Part shown: in pieces, positions 13,247-22,207 of the stretch
Numbering within the stretch: position 1 is the stretch's first letter
Layout of the letters: each line of letters begins with the position of its first letter
Origin: an uncultured Bacilli bacterium
Lineage (GTDB): Bacteria > Bacillota_I > Bacilli_A > RF39 > UBA660
DNA length: 35,873 nt
Reading direction: 5' to 3'
NCBI GenBank assembly: GCA_910587065.1
Contig: CAJUMA010000006.1
Span: 1-35,873, forward strand
Program-made: the position numbers and the translations under genes
Notes under the pieces: model-generated
What the model was told of the DNA's origin: nothing
Seen by the model: only the letters and a program-made list of their open reading frames with translations
Databases searched by the model: none

Positions 13247-14341
13247 TTACCTTAAATTAAATATGTCCATTAATTCTTCTAAATGTTTTTCTCCTTTTTC
13301 AATCATACTTTTTAAAAAAGGTGTTTGTTCATACGTATATCTTTTTATTCTTAATGCCATTTTCGAAATAATATAACGCAATCTCATCAATTCAAACATT
13401 TCATCAAAATTATCATATTTTGGTACTTCATTAAAATATCCCTTCAAAAAAGGTTTTATTCTTTCTGGATCAAAGAATGTTGACCAACATGCAATTTCTT
13501 GTATTGGGTGCCCACCAACACATTCATCCCAGTCAATAATTCCTGTTATTTTATTACTATCAGTGAGTAAGTTCCAATCAGCAAAATCATTATGAATTAG
13601 AACTGATATATCTGAATTGAGTAATTCATTATCATCAAATAATGTTTTCATTTTATCTGCTATTTCTTTTGTTAAAATATTGTATGTAACTAATCTTTCA
13701 AGATTTTCTTCTAATCCAGCATTTATAGAATCTTTTAGTGATTTGTGTACTCCTTTTAAATTACCATTCTTAGCTTGTTCGTTATCAAAAGGACCAAATC
13801 CATTAACTTTTATTTTATGAAGTCTTGCCATCGTTTTTCCCATTTCAATAACAAGTTGTTCTTCCTTTTCAAGATGTTTTTTTAAACAAAATTGAACTGT
13901 ATCTCCATTTAATTTTTCTATAACTTGATAAGAAATATCTTCTTCGTTTTCTAATTCATGAATACAATATGTCTTATATGCAGGAAGACCATTTTCTAAT
14001 GCAATTTGAGATGCTAAACTTTCAGCATAAAAATAACCATTTCTAACTCCTTTTGGATGACATCTTATAATAACTTCTTTACCACTTTCTAAAACTCCAA
14101 CTCTTATTGAATTAACATTACCTAAACTAGTTTGAGCATTTTCATCAAATGCTTTAATATATGCTAATTTATCATTCTTTAATTCTGTATTAATCTTACT
14201 TAGCAATTCTTCATTAGTGATTGCTGCATGTCTATCTTTCCATATCATAGCAGTTTCTTCTGAGCTTACTTTTCTATCAGTTTGCCAATAAAAACATTCA
14301 GATCTATCACTGATTCTTTGATTAATTTCTTTTAAATCCAT
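13247..14341 (-). CDS. aminoglycoside phosphotransferase-fold (APH) kinase
   Basis: A 364-residue phosphotransferase of the APH/choline kinase superfamily. The catalytic loop LIHNDFADWNLL has the Brenner motif HxDxxxxN (H250, D252, N257), and the metal-binding segment IIDWDE (D270, D272) follows. The N-lobe has IIRCHPKG as the likely ATP-binding Lys region (about residues 91-98) and YFYAESLASQIALENGLP. Members phosphorylate aminoglycosides, macrolides, homoserine or sugars; the substrate cannot be told from sequence. It has its own promoter (14395-14422) and GGAG site. It is the first intact gene to the right of the mobile region, so it may be cargo. Confidence 0.8.
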   Translation of the reverse strand: MDLKEINQRISDRSECFYWQTDRKVSSEETAMIWKDRHAAITNEELLSKINTELKNDKLAYIKAFDENAQTSLGNVNSIRVGVLESGKEVIIRCHPKGVRNGYFYAESLASQIALENGLPAYKTYCIHELENEEDISYQVIEKLNGDTVQFCLKKHLEKEEQLVIEMGKTMARLHKIKVNGFGPFDNEQAKNGNLKGVHKSLKDSINAGLEENLERLVTYNILTKEIADKMKTLFDDNELLNSDISVLIHNDFADWNLLTDSNKITGIIDWDECVGGHPIQEIACWSTFFDPERIKPFLKGYFNEVPKYDNFDEMFELMRLRYIISKMALRIKRYTYEQTPFLKSMIEKGEKHLEELMDIFNLR

Positions 14342-14394
14342 TTTTTCTCCTTTTCTTTATATTTATCATTTTTTATTTAAAAATCTCTCATTAT

Positions 14395-14422
14395 ATTTTA
14401 TCATTTATAAATTCATAGTCAA
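14395..14422 (-). promoter_or_regulatory. promoter of the APH-fold kinase gene
   Basis: On the minus strand TTGACT (14417-14422), a 16-bp spacer and TAAAAT (14395-14400) lie about 55 bases upstream of the start codon. Confidence 0.55.
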
Positions 14423-14469
14423 CAATCTATAGCTTTATTGTAAAATAACTTCGTTATATAGTAAAACAA

Positions 14470-14778
14470 ATGTATATACAAGTATTAGAAGGAAGCAATA
14501 GTATCAGTAAAGTATTAGTAAAAAATTATTATGAACTTCTTTATAAAATAAATGAAAATAAAAAAGAACATCAAGAATCTTTAAAAGAATTAAATGAAAA
14601 AAATGTTAACTGGATAAAAAAAGAAAGTGCTTAGATTGCTTGGTATGATATTTTAGAGAATTATCAAAACAAAGGATTTGGTAAATATTTATTAGAAAAA
14701 ACAATTAATATGGATGAAACTAAGATAAATTCAATAATTGAAATGTATAATAATATATTTAAAGAAATAAGCAGTTAA
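14470..14778 (+). pseudogene. small gene with an in-frame stop, unidentified
   Basis: From ATG at 14470 the frame encodes 54 residues (MYIQVLEGSNSISKVLVKNY...), meets TAG at 14632-14634, and continues in frame for 47 codons (IAWYDILENYQNKGFGKYLLEK...) to TAA at 14778. Both parts have normal protein composition and a terminator follows, so this was a ~102-residue gene. QNKGFGKYLLEK resembles the acetyl-CoA loop of GNAT acetyltransferases, but the rest does not clearly fit. No good ribosome site is seen at 14470, so the true 5' end may be lost. Confidence 0.45.
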
Positions 14779-14794
14779 TAAACTGTTTTTTTTA
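14772..14794 (+). terminator. terminator of the 14470 remnant
   Basis: CAGTT/AACTG stem with an AATA loop, overlapping the TAA at 14776, then eight T. Confidence 0.6.
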
Positions 14795-14797
14795 ATT

Positions 14798-16084
14798 TTA
14801 AAAATATTTTTTTCCTCTTTCATAATGAGCTTCCATACTTTTTATTAAATTTGAAGTACTAACGTCCATATTAACCGCAGGAAAAGTATTAAAATTCTCG
14901 TAATAATTAACTGTTCTCGCAAAAACATCATTAATATATTCGGAATACAAAGGCCAAGATTCTCCAAACATCATATTCAATTTAGCTATATCATTGTTTA
15001 TAGCACAAGCAGAAAATACACTTTCATATTTATCTAAAAAGTCCCCTATTAAAGGATATATAAATTCATATGTAGAAACACCATCAACTTTATAATCCTT
15101 TGGATTATCATATAAAAATATTCCTCTTTCATGCAATATTTTAGTAAATTTAGCAGCAAGCTTTTGCGTTCTTATTTCATTTACTATCTTATTTGTTTTA
15201 GTTTCATCATGAATAGATATTCCAACATAATTCATATAGCTTTCAATTATATGAATAAGTTCGTGTATAATACTATAGTCTAAACCCTTCAGATTTCTAT
15301 TAATAAGATATATCAAAGGAATTTTAACATATCTATAATAAACTAACTCTGAGCCTCTATTCACCGTTATAGAAACAGCAGATGCACTTCGCGCTAAACC
15401 AATTGGATTTAAAAATTCTGGTTTAACATCAATTCCAATTATACTTTTTATGCCTGAATTCATGTTTTGCCCATATTCAGAATTTTTTATAATTAAGTTC
15501 CTATAATTCTCTTTAAGTTTTTTTCTATACTCAATCACTTTATTTATAGAAGCATTAGAAAAAGAATCAAGATTAACTCCAAGATTGCTTAAAACTCTAT
15601 TAAATTCTTCCTGTTTTTTCAAAATACTAATTTTATCATTTTCCGAAACAAAATCATCATTTAAAAATTTTAGACTTTGTTTGCTAAATCCATCTATTAA
15701 ACTCTTAGAAAATGTTTTATCCGTAAATAAAGACAAAAAAGACTCTTTATCCAATCTTCCTAGCTCTCTATTTTGTATCCTAAATACTTCTACTAAAAAA
15801 TTAAACATCAAATCATAATTTATGTTTCTTGCTTCATTCATTACACTTTCAAAATCATTGTATTGCTTCTCAATCAAGCCCCTTTCGGCATTACTTATAT
15901 TATTTGAATGACTTTTTAAATAATAATAGTTATCTACAGGGGTGCTAGATAAATCAACAGGGACATCATCTGTTCTTGAATAAATTAAATCACGATATTC
16001 ATGCCCATAATAATCTACAAACAAATCGAATAAGATTTCTCTATATTCATTATAATTTTTAGCAATATTTATAATACTATCCAT
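14798..16084 (-). CDS. HExxH zinc metallopeptidase-like protein, unknown family
   Basis: A 428-residue protein with a zinc-protease motif: SIIHELIHIIES, with H274, E275 and H278. Possible third ligands are E281 or a Glu in the following VNEIRTQKLAAKF helix, as in gluzincins. The N-terminal ~200 residues are helical, including an RGLIEKQYNDFESVMNEA stretch. No signal peptide or membrane span is visible, so it is probably cytoplasmic or released without a classical signal. The family is not recognised; the motif alone suggests a peptidase. It is transcribed alone, minus strand, downstream of the DUF2207 gene and 62 bp from it. Confidence 0.65.
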   Translation of the reverse strand: MDSIINIAKNYNEYREILFDLFVDYYGHEYRDLIYSRTDDVPVDLSSTPVDNYYYLKSHSNNISNAERGLIEKQYNDFESVMNEARNINYDLMFNFLVEVFRIQNRELGRLDKESFLSLFTDKTFSKSLIDGFSKQSLKFLNDDFVSENDKISILKKQEEFNRVLSNLGVNLDSFSNASINKVIEYRKKLKENYRNLIIKNSEYGQNMNSGIKSIIGIDVKPEFLNPIGLARSASAVSITVNRGSELVYYRYVKIPLIYLINRNLKGLDYSIIHELIHIIESYMNYVGISIHDETKTNKIVNEIRTQKLAAKFTKILHERGIFLYDNPKDYKVDGVSTYEFIYPLIGDFLDKYESVFSACAINNDIAKLNMMFGESWPLYSEYINDVFARTVNYYENFNTFPAVNMDVSTSNLIKSMEAHYERGKKYF

Positions 16085-16132
16085 ATTTTACCTCAACAAA
16101 AATAGATTTCCATATATTATAACAAAGATAAT

Positions 16133-16160
16133 AAAAAAAAGAAGCCCTACCAAGAGCTTC
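16133..16160 (-). terminator. terminator of the DUF2207 gene
   Basis: GAAGC (16141-16145) and GCTTC (16156-16160) form a stem spanning the stop codon of the minus-strand gene, followed on that strand by eight or nine T. Confidence 0.65.
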
Positions 16161-18006
16161 CTCCACCGCCTCCAGAGCCTCCACCAGAGAATCCGCCTCC
16201 AGAAAATCCGCCACCAATGGATGACGAACTTGTATCAACTTCTCGTTCACAAGTAGAACTCATAGTGGATAATAAGAAACGATCAAGATGATTTACGACA
16301 AATGGACTATTTGAGTCGTACCAATCTGGCTCTTGCATCGTAATACTTTCAAACTTCTTAATCCATTTATTTGATAAACCAAAAACATAAGTAAATGGTA
16401 AAATATTATAAAAATATGTTGGATCTTCATTTACTAAAGCCTCTAATTTTTCCTTTTCAGCTGTTTCTAAGAAATTTCTAAATCCTTTAACTTTACCATA
16501 CATCTCGGTACCAAATGGTGTCCTTTTAGCCATATATCTAACAAAACAACAAGAAGATAAACTAACGATAAAACCAAACACAACAGCAACAAACATTAAT
16601 GCATTACCCATCATTGCATAATAAATTGGTAAATCTCTAATTATAATTGAAAAAATAAACAAAATAAGCAAACAAACAAATACACGTAAATACATTGGTA
16701 TATTTATATACAAAAATATGGCCTCTAAAGTAAACACTAATCCACATACCATAAGAGAAGCCAACACTTCATCAAAAGTACCATAATTCATTGAAGGGAT
16801 AAGTACAGTTACTAAAACAGATAACATAACTAATAAAACCGAATATACTTGTAACGATGATGCTTTTTTATCATAAACTAAAGCTTTATTTTTTATATTA
16901 TTAATATTCATTTTTACTTTTTCAATAGTTTTATAAAATTTATTATATAAATCATCTTTCGTAACGGAATTCTTGGAAGCAAATAATCCTTCCATAAATA
17001 TTCTTTCACTAGGTTTATCACCATCATAATCTTTTAATTTCTCAATAGTATACTTATTTCCATGTGTATCAGTTTCCGTAATTTTTAAGTATCCTTTATT
17101 AGCCAAATAAATAAGTAAAGAATTAGCATCATTTGTTGTAACATTATTTTTATAATAGAAAGCAACTTCTGCACTATTTAAATTATTAGGTGGATAAAAT
17201 TCAACAGTTTCAATGATTTCATCATCTCTTCCATGTTTATGCCACCAAGACGCTGTTATAAATAAAACTAGAAATGGAACAATAATAATTAAAGGAAAAG
17301 TGATTGGTAAAGGAATACCTGCATTCTTAAAATAACCTTCCGGTAATTCACATCTTACTGTCAAAGCCTCCTTCGGATTTAGTATTCCATTAAAAGAACC
17401 AGTAATTTTGTTACCTTCAACACTAAACTGAACTTTATTTGTACCAACTCTGCCATACTTTCCGCTAGAAAATCCAAGTTTACTTGCATCAAATTCAGAT
17501 GGCATATTAATTGTAAAAGTTACATTACTAATTGAAGTATCCCATTCATCACCAATAATATTATAATATAATTCATCGGCATCCTTTAAAGGATCTTTAC
17601 CTAAATTATATTTATAAGATATTTTATAATCTACAAGACCAGTTAAAGTCTTATCTGCATCCCCTATTTTAATTACTTGATAACCTGAAGATTTACTAAC
17701 CTTATAGTTAGCATTAACATTTAAATCTGTTAATTTAACACTGTTAAGAGAAGATGATCCATCTACTCTTTTAACTTTATTTTTTAAAGGTATTCTTCTT
17801 ACAATACCATGCTTTGATGAAATAAAGTTTGCTTTTATATTTTCTGTTATTACAAATGTATTATTTTCTTGTACATCGATATTTACATCATAGGCATCAA
17901 TCTTATAACCATCATAGACACCTGTTTCAACTGCTCCAACATTCATAATAGATAAATAAAAAACAAATAGAAAACCTATAACAACAAATAATTTCTTTAT
18001 ATTCAT
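16147..18006 (-). CDS. DUF2207 membrane protein with Gly-rich C-terminus
   Basis: A 619-residue membrane protein of the DUF2207 family. It begins with a signal peptide (MNIKKLFVVIGFLFVFYLSI ...), followed by an extracellular beta-rich domain with the typical YDGYKIDAYDVNIDVQENN and RRIPL. A membrane span at about residues 232-255 (FPLIIIVPFLVLFI) ends in WWHKHGRDDE. A cytoplasmic stretch (EFYPPNNLNSAEVAFYY) leads to a cluster of four hydrophobic segments (about 395-500). The protein ends in a run rich in GGGFSGGG and SSW, a hallmark of the family. Biochemical function unknown. Start and length are normal. Confidence 0.88.
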   Translation of the reverse strand: MNIKKLFVVIGFLFVFYLSIMNVGAVETGVYDGYKIDAYDVNIDVQENNTFVITENIKANFISSKHGIVRRIPLKNKVKRVDGSSSLNSVKLTDLNVNANYKVSKSSGYQVIKIGDADKTLTGLVDYKISYKYNLGKDPLKDADELYYNIIGDEWDTSISNVTFTINMPSEFDASKLGFSSGKYGRVGTNKVQFSVEGNKITGSFNGILNPKEALTVRCELPEGYFKNAGIPLPITFPLIIIVPFLVLFITASWWHKHGRDDEIIETVEFYPPNNLNSAEVAFYYKNNVTTNDANSLLIYLANKGYLKITETDTHGNKYTIEKLKDYDGDKPSERIFMEGLFASKNSVTKDDLYNKFYKTIEKVKMNINNIKNKALVYDKKASSLQVYSVLLVMLSVLVTVLIPSMNYGTFDEVLASLMVCGLVFTLEAIFLYINIPMYLRVFVCLLILFIFSIIIRDLPIYYAMMGNALMFVAVVFGFIVSLSSCCFVRYMAKRTPFGTEMYGKVKGFRNFLETAEKEKLEALVNEDPTYFYNILPFTYVFGLSNKWIKKFESITMQEPDWYDSNSPFVVNHLDRFLLSTMSSTCEREVDTSSSSIGGGFSGGGFSGGGSGGGGGSSW

Positions 18007-18046
18007 AAAATCATCCTAACTTACTATAATAATTATATCACACAAA

Positions 18047-18076
18047 AAAGAATCTTACATTTAATATCAGATTCTT
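18047..18076. terminator. stem-loop upstream of the DUF2207 gene
   Basis: AAGAATC and GATTCTT form a 7-bp stem with a ~15-base loop and an A run on the left. On the minus strand it would end transcripts coming from the decayed genes to the right. Confidence 0.45.
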
Positions 18077-18178
18077 GTTAGTTATTTCTTAATAATTACT
18101 CTTTTTACTTCCTGTTTATCAATAAGACAACTAGTAAAATCATCAATATTAATACCCCTGCACCTTTTAACAGAACTA

Positions 18179-18378
18179 TTAGTCAAATGGCACATCTTTA
18201 CATCCCAAATTACAAAAGTGATGTTCCAAGACGCATACAATATCTTTATCCTCTCTGTTAAAAAGTAAAGTCATTTCAACTATTTTTCCTTCATTACTTT
18301 TAAATATTGACTTTAAAGAACCGGCAGTTTGATCTTTAAAAAGGCCAATATAAAAGGAAAAGGCTAAAAACTTATATC
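18179..18378 (-). pseudogene. 3' remnant of an unidentified gene
   Basis: On the minus strand an open frame without start codon encodes about 66 residues: FYIGLFKDQTAGSLKSIF, then KIVEMTLLFNREDKD and a Cys-containing end HHFCNLGCKDVPFD before TAA at 18179. The composition is that of a real protein C-terminus. Nothing upstream continues it; 18360 onward reads as another fragment on the other strand. Family not recognised. Confidence 0.4.
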
Positions 18379-18482
18379 CTGCATATCACAATAACGATAT
18401 AAGTAAGGAAGAATTAAATAATTTAGGAATTATTCGTGTAAATAATTGGAAAGAAATAGAAAATTTACTTTTAAATAAATAA
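18361..18482 (+). pseudogene. 3' remnant of a second unidentified gene
   Basis: A plus-strand frame encodes about 38 residues (YPAYHNNDISKEELNNLG, IIRVNNWKEIENLLLNK) ending at TAA 18480-18482, followed by a good terminator. It looks like a protein C-terminus whose body has been deleted. Family not recognised. Confidence 0.4.
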
Positions 18483-18508
18483 AACAGAGCTTAAAATCTC
18501 TGTTTTTC
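18482..18508. terminator. terminator of the 18361 remnant
   Basis: AAACAGAG/CTCTGTTT, an 8-bp stem with a CTTAAAAT loop and T-rich tail, directly after the stop codon. Confidence 0.7.
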
Positions 18509-18633
18509 TATTTAAGAAACTATTATATCATTATCCAAATATACTGTCAGTTAACTTATATGTTGTTATTATTTTTTAAAAAGTTCCTCCATTAACATTT
18601 AATATTATAACTCTGATTCTAAAAAAAGAAGAA

Positions 18634-18765
18634 CTATAATTTCTTCCCTAAAGTTTTAACTCCATCATCACGCATTTTATAATAATCTAATACATCAATC
18701 ATAAAATTTCTAATTGTAATCTCATTAATAATATAGGACACGCCTTTTCTTACTTTAATAAGTAA
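18634..18765 (-). pseudogene. 3' remnant of a third unidentified gene
   Basis: On the minus strand about 43 codons read LIKVRKGVSYIINEITIRNF, then MIDVLDYYKMRDDGVKTLGKKL to TAG at 18634. The composition is that of a real protein end; the 5' part is missing. With the two neighbours it makes 18,040-18,770 a zone of gene decay. The rest of the zone shows nothing else. Confidence 0.4.
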
Positions 18766-18785
18766 AATCACGAATACTGACTTAT

Positions 18786-18814
18786 TTGACATTAATAAAC
18801 AAAAATATTAAAAT
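18786..18814 (+). promoter_or_regulatory. consensus promoter of the 18840 gene
   Basis: TTGACA (18786-18791), exactly 17 bp, then TAAAAT (18809-18814). This is the best sigma-A promoter in the window. An AGGGGAT ribosome site follows before the ATG at 18840. Confidence 0.75.
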
Positions 18815-18839
18815 ATCTAACTAGAAAAAAGGGGATATT

Positions 18840-19769
18840 ATGGACAATATTATAAATGAAGTAAAAGATATAACAAACAAGCCCTATCAAAGATATGAAA
18901 GATTAGATCAAATATTAACGGAAATAAAAATTTTAGCACCAACATACTTTGATGGAATATGCATGTCTGATGAATACAAAGATAAAGTGCGAGATATAGA
19001 TAATACAATAATTAGGTTTCCTGTTGAATATATATGTGACACATCTCCTCAATTTCGTGATATTCGTAATGTTAATAATAATATTACTAAAAGCAAAAGA
19101 AGAGATACATTTAAAATAGAAGATTACCTAGATTATGTTGTCTATTATGCTAGAAAAAAATTAATTGGTAATCGAAACTTAAGAAAAAACTTTAATACAT
19201 TTGATTTAATTAATACATGTTATGAGGTATCTTCTTTTGTAAAAGAAGGAGCGGAAAAGTGTGACTTAGAATGTCATATTATTAGAATTGAACCAGGTTT
19301 TGATAGTGACGCTCAACTACTAAACGGAATGGGATACCACTACTTTAATATTATTAAATATCAAGATAAATACTATTTAGTTGATGTAAGTTATTCGCAA
19401 TTTTTTACTAAACGACTTACTAATTTTTCCAGAATGGGAGTACCTTTTATCATCCCACCAATGACAGGTTCTTATATGGTTTTAGATAATTACCGCAATA
19501 AAGTCGCAACAATTATAAATAAATTTGGTTGGATAGAATTAACCGATGAAGTAATAAAAGCTTACTTTGATGGTTTTGCTCTATCTTATCGTAATGCCCT
19601 TTATTATGAAGGCAAAAGACTACTATATAAAACTAAATATACTGCTAAAGATTATAAGAACTTCTTGATTGGCGAAGATTCCCAAGTTCATTATGAAGGA
19701 ACAAGAGTTTTAGGATATCAAAGAGAACCAATTAAAAATCCTTATCGAAATTATTCCAAACGAAAATAG
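18840..19769 (+). CDS. transglutaminase-like Cys-His-Asp protein, unknown role
   Basis: A 309-residue protein. Three segments match the order and spacing of a papain/transglutaminase-like triad: C127 in INTCYEVSSFV, H167 in GMGYHYFNII and D182 in YYLVDVSYSQFF. Known: such folds include transglutaminases, thiol proteases and related hydrolases. The substrate is unknown, and the core is not typical enough to name a family. No signal peptide or membrane segment, so it is probably cytoplasmic. It is a single-gene unit with a consensus promoter upstream and a bidirectional terminator at 19763-19784. Intact. Confidence 0.6.
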   Translation: MDNIINEVKDITNKPYQRYERLDQILTEIKILAPTYFDGICMSDEYKDKVRDIDNTIIRFPVEYICDTSPQFRDIRNVNNNITKSKRRDTFKIEDYLDYVVYYARKKLIGNRNLRKNFNTFDLINTCYEVSSFVKEGAEKCDLECHIIRIEPGFDSDAQLLNGMGYHYFNIIKYQDKYYLVDVSYSQFFTKRLTNFSRMGVPFIIPPMTGSYMVLDNYRNKVATIINKFGWIELTDEVIKAYFDGFALSYRNALYYEGKRLLYKTKYTAKDYKNFLIGEDSQVHYEGTRVLGYQREPIKNPYRNYSKRK

Positions 19770-19784
19770 ACAAAAGTCTATTTT
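19763..19784. terminator. bidirectional terminator between converging genes
   Basis: AAAATAGAC/GTCTATTTT, a perfect 9-bp stem with an AAAA loop, overlaps the stop codons of the 18840 gene and of the racemase gene and is T-rich on both sides. Confidence 0.8.
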
Positions 19785-20476
19785 TTTAATGCATAATCAA
19801 CAATTGTATCAATATGAGCTTGAGTTGTATCAAATAAAGGGACATTAACATCTCCATCTTTTATTAGCATCTCAATTTCTGTACAACCTAATATAACTCC
19901 TTCAATATGTTCTTCTCCAATCATCCTATTTATAATATTAATATAAGCTTTCTTCGATTCCTCTATTATTTCACCTTTACAAAGTTCATCAAATATAACT
20001 TTATCAATTAAATCAATATCATCTCTTTCTTTAGGCACAATTGCATTGATACCATTTTTCTTAAGCCTATTAATTATAAAATCTTCTTGCATAGTATACT
20101 TAGTACCTAAAAGTAAAACATTAGTTGCATCTTTTTCGTGACACTTCAAAGAAACGGCATCTGCAATATGAATAAGTGGTACGTTTATACTGCTCTCAAT
20201 AATATCAGCAACCTTATGTATCGTGTTAGTTGCAATAACAATCGCATCTGCTCCAGCATTTTCTAACGTTTTAGCAATCTCTTTAAGGATAATTCCAATT
20301 TCTTCCCACTTTCCAGCTAACATTCTCTTTCTTATATCTTGAAAGTTAACATTATAAATAAGTAACTTTGCGCAGTTTAAATCTCCTAGCTTTTCATTTA
20401 TTTGTTTATTAATTCTTTCGTAATAATGCATACTAGATTCATAACTCATGCCACCTATTATACCAATTGTTTTCAT
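19778..20476 (-). CDS. aspartate/glutamate racemase, YgeA type
   Basis: A 232-residue Asp/Glu racemase-family protein that interconverts amino-acid enantiomers without a cofactor. The N-terminus MKTIGIIGGMSYESS is typical. The first active-site position is Thr (T83 in ATNTIHKVAD) and the second is Cys (C198 in GCTEI). Known: E. coli YgeA has the same Thr83/Cys pair and acts on L-Asp and L-Glu, whereas classical racemases have two Cys. So an L-specific enzyme, or one limited in direction, is likely. Length is normal, and it is transcribed alone and divergent from the Ku operon. The product could supply D-Asp or D-Glu for peptidoglycan, but this is not shown. Confidence 0.85.
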   Translation of the reverse strand: MKTIGIIGGMSYESSMHYYERINKQINEKLGDLNCAKLLIYNVNFQDIRKRMLAGKWEEIGIILKEIAKTLENAGADAIVIATNTIHKVADIIESSINVPLIHIADAVSLKCHEKDATNVLLLGTKYTMQEDFIINRLKKNGINAIVPKERDDIDLIDKVIFDELCKGEIIEESKKAYINIINRMIGEEHIEGVILGCTEIEMLIKDGDVNVPLFDTTQAHIDTIVDYALKK

Positions 20477-20567
20477 TTCATCCTCTTTTCTTTTTTATTA
20501 TCATATCTTAGCATTTAATTATGAATAATTTAAGAAAAATATATAAATAATAATACTAGGTGATAAT

Positions 20568-21314
20568 ATGCCAAATATTCATAGTAGTATAAACTTTGCT
20601 CTAGTTAATATACCTATAGTTATGAATCCAATAATAAAGAACAATGATACATCATTTAACCAACTACATGAAAAATGTGGAAATCGAATTAACTATATAA
20701 AATACTGTTCAAAATGTAAAACTAAGATTAAAGAAGAAGAAATTATTAAAGGATATGAATATGAAAGAGATAAATATATAACATTTAGTCATGATGAATT
20801 AAATAAACTCAAACCAGAAAATGAAAAAACAATCGATATAATATCTTTTATTCCCCTTTCTGAAATTGATCCAATCTACTTCGAGAAAAGTTATGATTTA
20901 GATGCTGAAGGTAAAGGTAAAGCTTACTATCTTTTTTCTGAAGCATTAAAAAAAACCAAACTAGTTGCTTTAGCCAAAACTGTTATTGGTAACAAATTTT
21001 ATTATTGTATATTAAGGTTTACCAAAAAAAATATAATTCTAACAACTTTATTCTTTGATGAAGAAGTAAATACCCATGAAGATGATATAAACAGTAATAT
21101 AACGGAAAAAGAGCTTAAACTAGCTATCGACCTAATTTCCTCTCTTAAAGGTAAATTTGAACCTGCTAAATATAAAGACGAATATCAAGACAATATTAAA
21201 AATGCAATTAATGACAAAATTGAAGGAAAAGAAATAAAAACAAAAAATAAAAAAACAAAAAAACAAATAGACAACTTAATGGAAGCTTTAGAAAAGAGTT
21301 TAAAGAAAAAATGA
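20568..21314 (+). CDS. ku: Ku, DNA end-binding protein of bacterial NHEJ
   Basis: A 248-residue Ku homodimer-type protein that binds double-strand break ends and recruits LigD. It starts with SSINFALVNIPI. It also has the bridge CGNRINYIKYCSKCKTKI, then GYEYERDKYITFSHDEL, the IIPL-like FIPLSEIDPIYFEKSYDL and LDLI-type helices, and a Lys-rich tail (KTKNKKTKKQIDNL) as in other bacterial Ku. The start is set by AGGTG five bases before the ATG. Its TGA overlaps the ATG of the ligase gene (ATGA), so the two are translationally coupled. First gene of a three-gene NHEJ operon. Confidence 0.93.
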   Translation: MPNIHSSINFALVNIPIVMNPIIKNNDTSFNQLHEKCGNRINYIKYCSKCKTKIKEEEIIKGYEYERDKYITFSHDELNKLKPENEKTIDIISFIPLSEIDPIYFEKSYDLDAEGKGKAYYLFSEALKKTKLVALAKTVIGNKFYYCILRFTKKNIILTTLFFDEEVNTHEDDINSNITEKELKLAIDLISSLKGKFEPAKYKDEYQDNIKNAINDKIEGKEIKTKNKKTKKQIDNLMEALEKSLKKK

Positions 21315-22195
21315 ATATATGGTCCAATCGCACATGGAAACCCATGCTTTTAATAGAAGTAGACAAACCTTTTAATGATCCAGATTACTATTTTGAAATT
21401 AAATTTGACGGCATAAGAGCCAAGTGTTTTGTTACAAAAAATGAAATTCAAATATTAAGTCGAAATAATCAAGATTTAACCTCATACTTTCCTGAATTAA
21501 AAGATTTAACTAAACTTGTTAATGATAAAGTTATCTTTGATGGTGAATTAGTAGCATTTAATAATTTAAAACCTTCATTTAAAGATATCATGATGCGAAT
21601 TCGTATAAAAAATAAAACAAGAATTGCAACTGAAGCTTCAAATAACCCAATTGTCTTTGTCGCCTTTGATATCCTTTATAAAAATAAAGACCTAACTACT
21701 TTACCTCTAAAAAAGAGAAAAGAAATATTAAACAAATATCCTGATACAGAAGTTTTTACTAAAACTAAATATATTGAAAGTGATGGCGTTAGATTATTCA
21801 AAGAAATAAAAAAATTAAACCTAGAAGGAATTGTTGCTAAAAAGATCGAAAGTCCCTACCATATAAATAAAAGAACTAATGATTTCATTAAAATAAAAAA
21901 TTTACACATTGATGACTTTTATATTGGCGGATTCGAATACAAAAAAAATGATATTATCTCTTTAGCTTTAGGAGAAATAAGAGAAAATAAATTCAACTAT
22001 GTTGGTAAAGTAGCAATTAGTAAAAAGAAAAGTATTTATAAAGATATAATTAATACGAGAGAAAGTAAAAAAAACTATTTTTCTAATTTTAGTGAGGAAA
22101 TACATTATCTAAAACCTACAATTAAAATACGTATTGAATACTTAGAAAAAACCAAAAGTGGAATGTTAAGACATCCTAAGTATAAAGACTTTTAG
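21311..22195 (+). CDS. ligD: ATP-dependent DNA ligase, LigD ligase domain as a separate protein
   Basis: A 294-residue ligase equal to the C-terminal ligase domain of LigD. Motif I EIKFDGIRAK gives the adenylated Lys at K31. Motif III is FDGELVAF, motif IV is LEGIVAKK and motif V is DFIKIK. An OB-fold follows from about residue 205 (IGGFEYKKNDIISLALGEI) to the end. It seals ends at Ku-bound breaks. It is coupled to ku by the ATGA overlap and followed 12 bp later by the PE-Pol gene. Known: in Mycobacterium and Pseudomonas this domain is fused to PE and Pol; here it is alone, and the reading frame is complete at both ends. Confidence 0.93.
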   Translation: MNIWSNRTWKPMLLIEVDKPFNDPDYYFEIKFDGIRAKCFVTKNEIQILSRNNQDLTSYFPELKDLTKLVNDKVIFDGELVAFNNLKPSFKDIMMRIRIKNKTRIATEASNNPIVFVAFDILYKNKDLTTLPLKKRKEILNKYPDTEVFTKTKYIESDGVRLFKEIKKLNLEGIVAKKIESPYHINKRTNDFIKIKNLHIDDFYIGGFEYKKNDIISLALGEIRENKFNYVGKVAISKKKSIYKDIINTRESKKNYFSNFSEEIHYLKPTIKIRIEYLEKTKSGMLRHPKYKDF

Positions 22196-22207
22196 AAAGG
22201 AGTAATC

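Noticed and set aside
14441..14462. loxP-like sequence (ATAACTTCG followed by TTATATAG)
   Set aside because: Only one half-site-like palindrome is present; the 8-bp spacer and second 13-bp arm of loxP are missing, and no Cre-type tyrosine recombinase is in the window.
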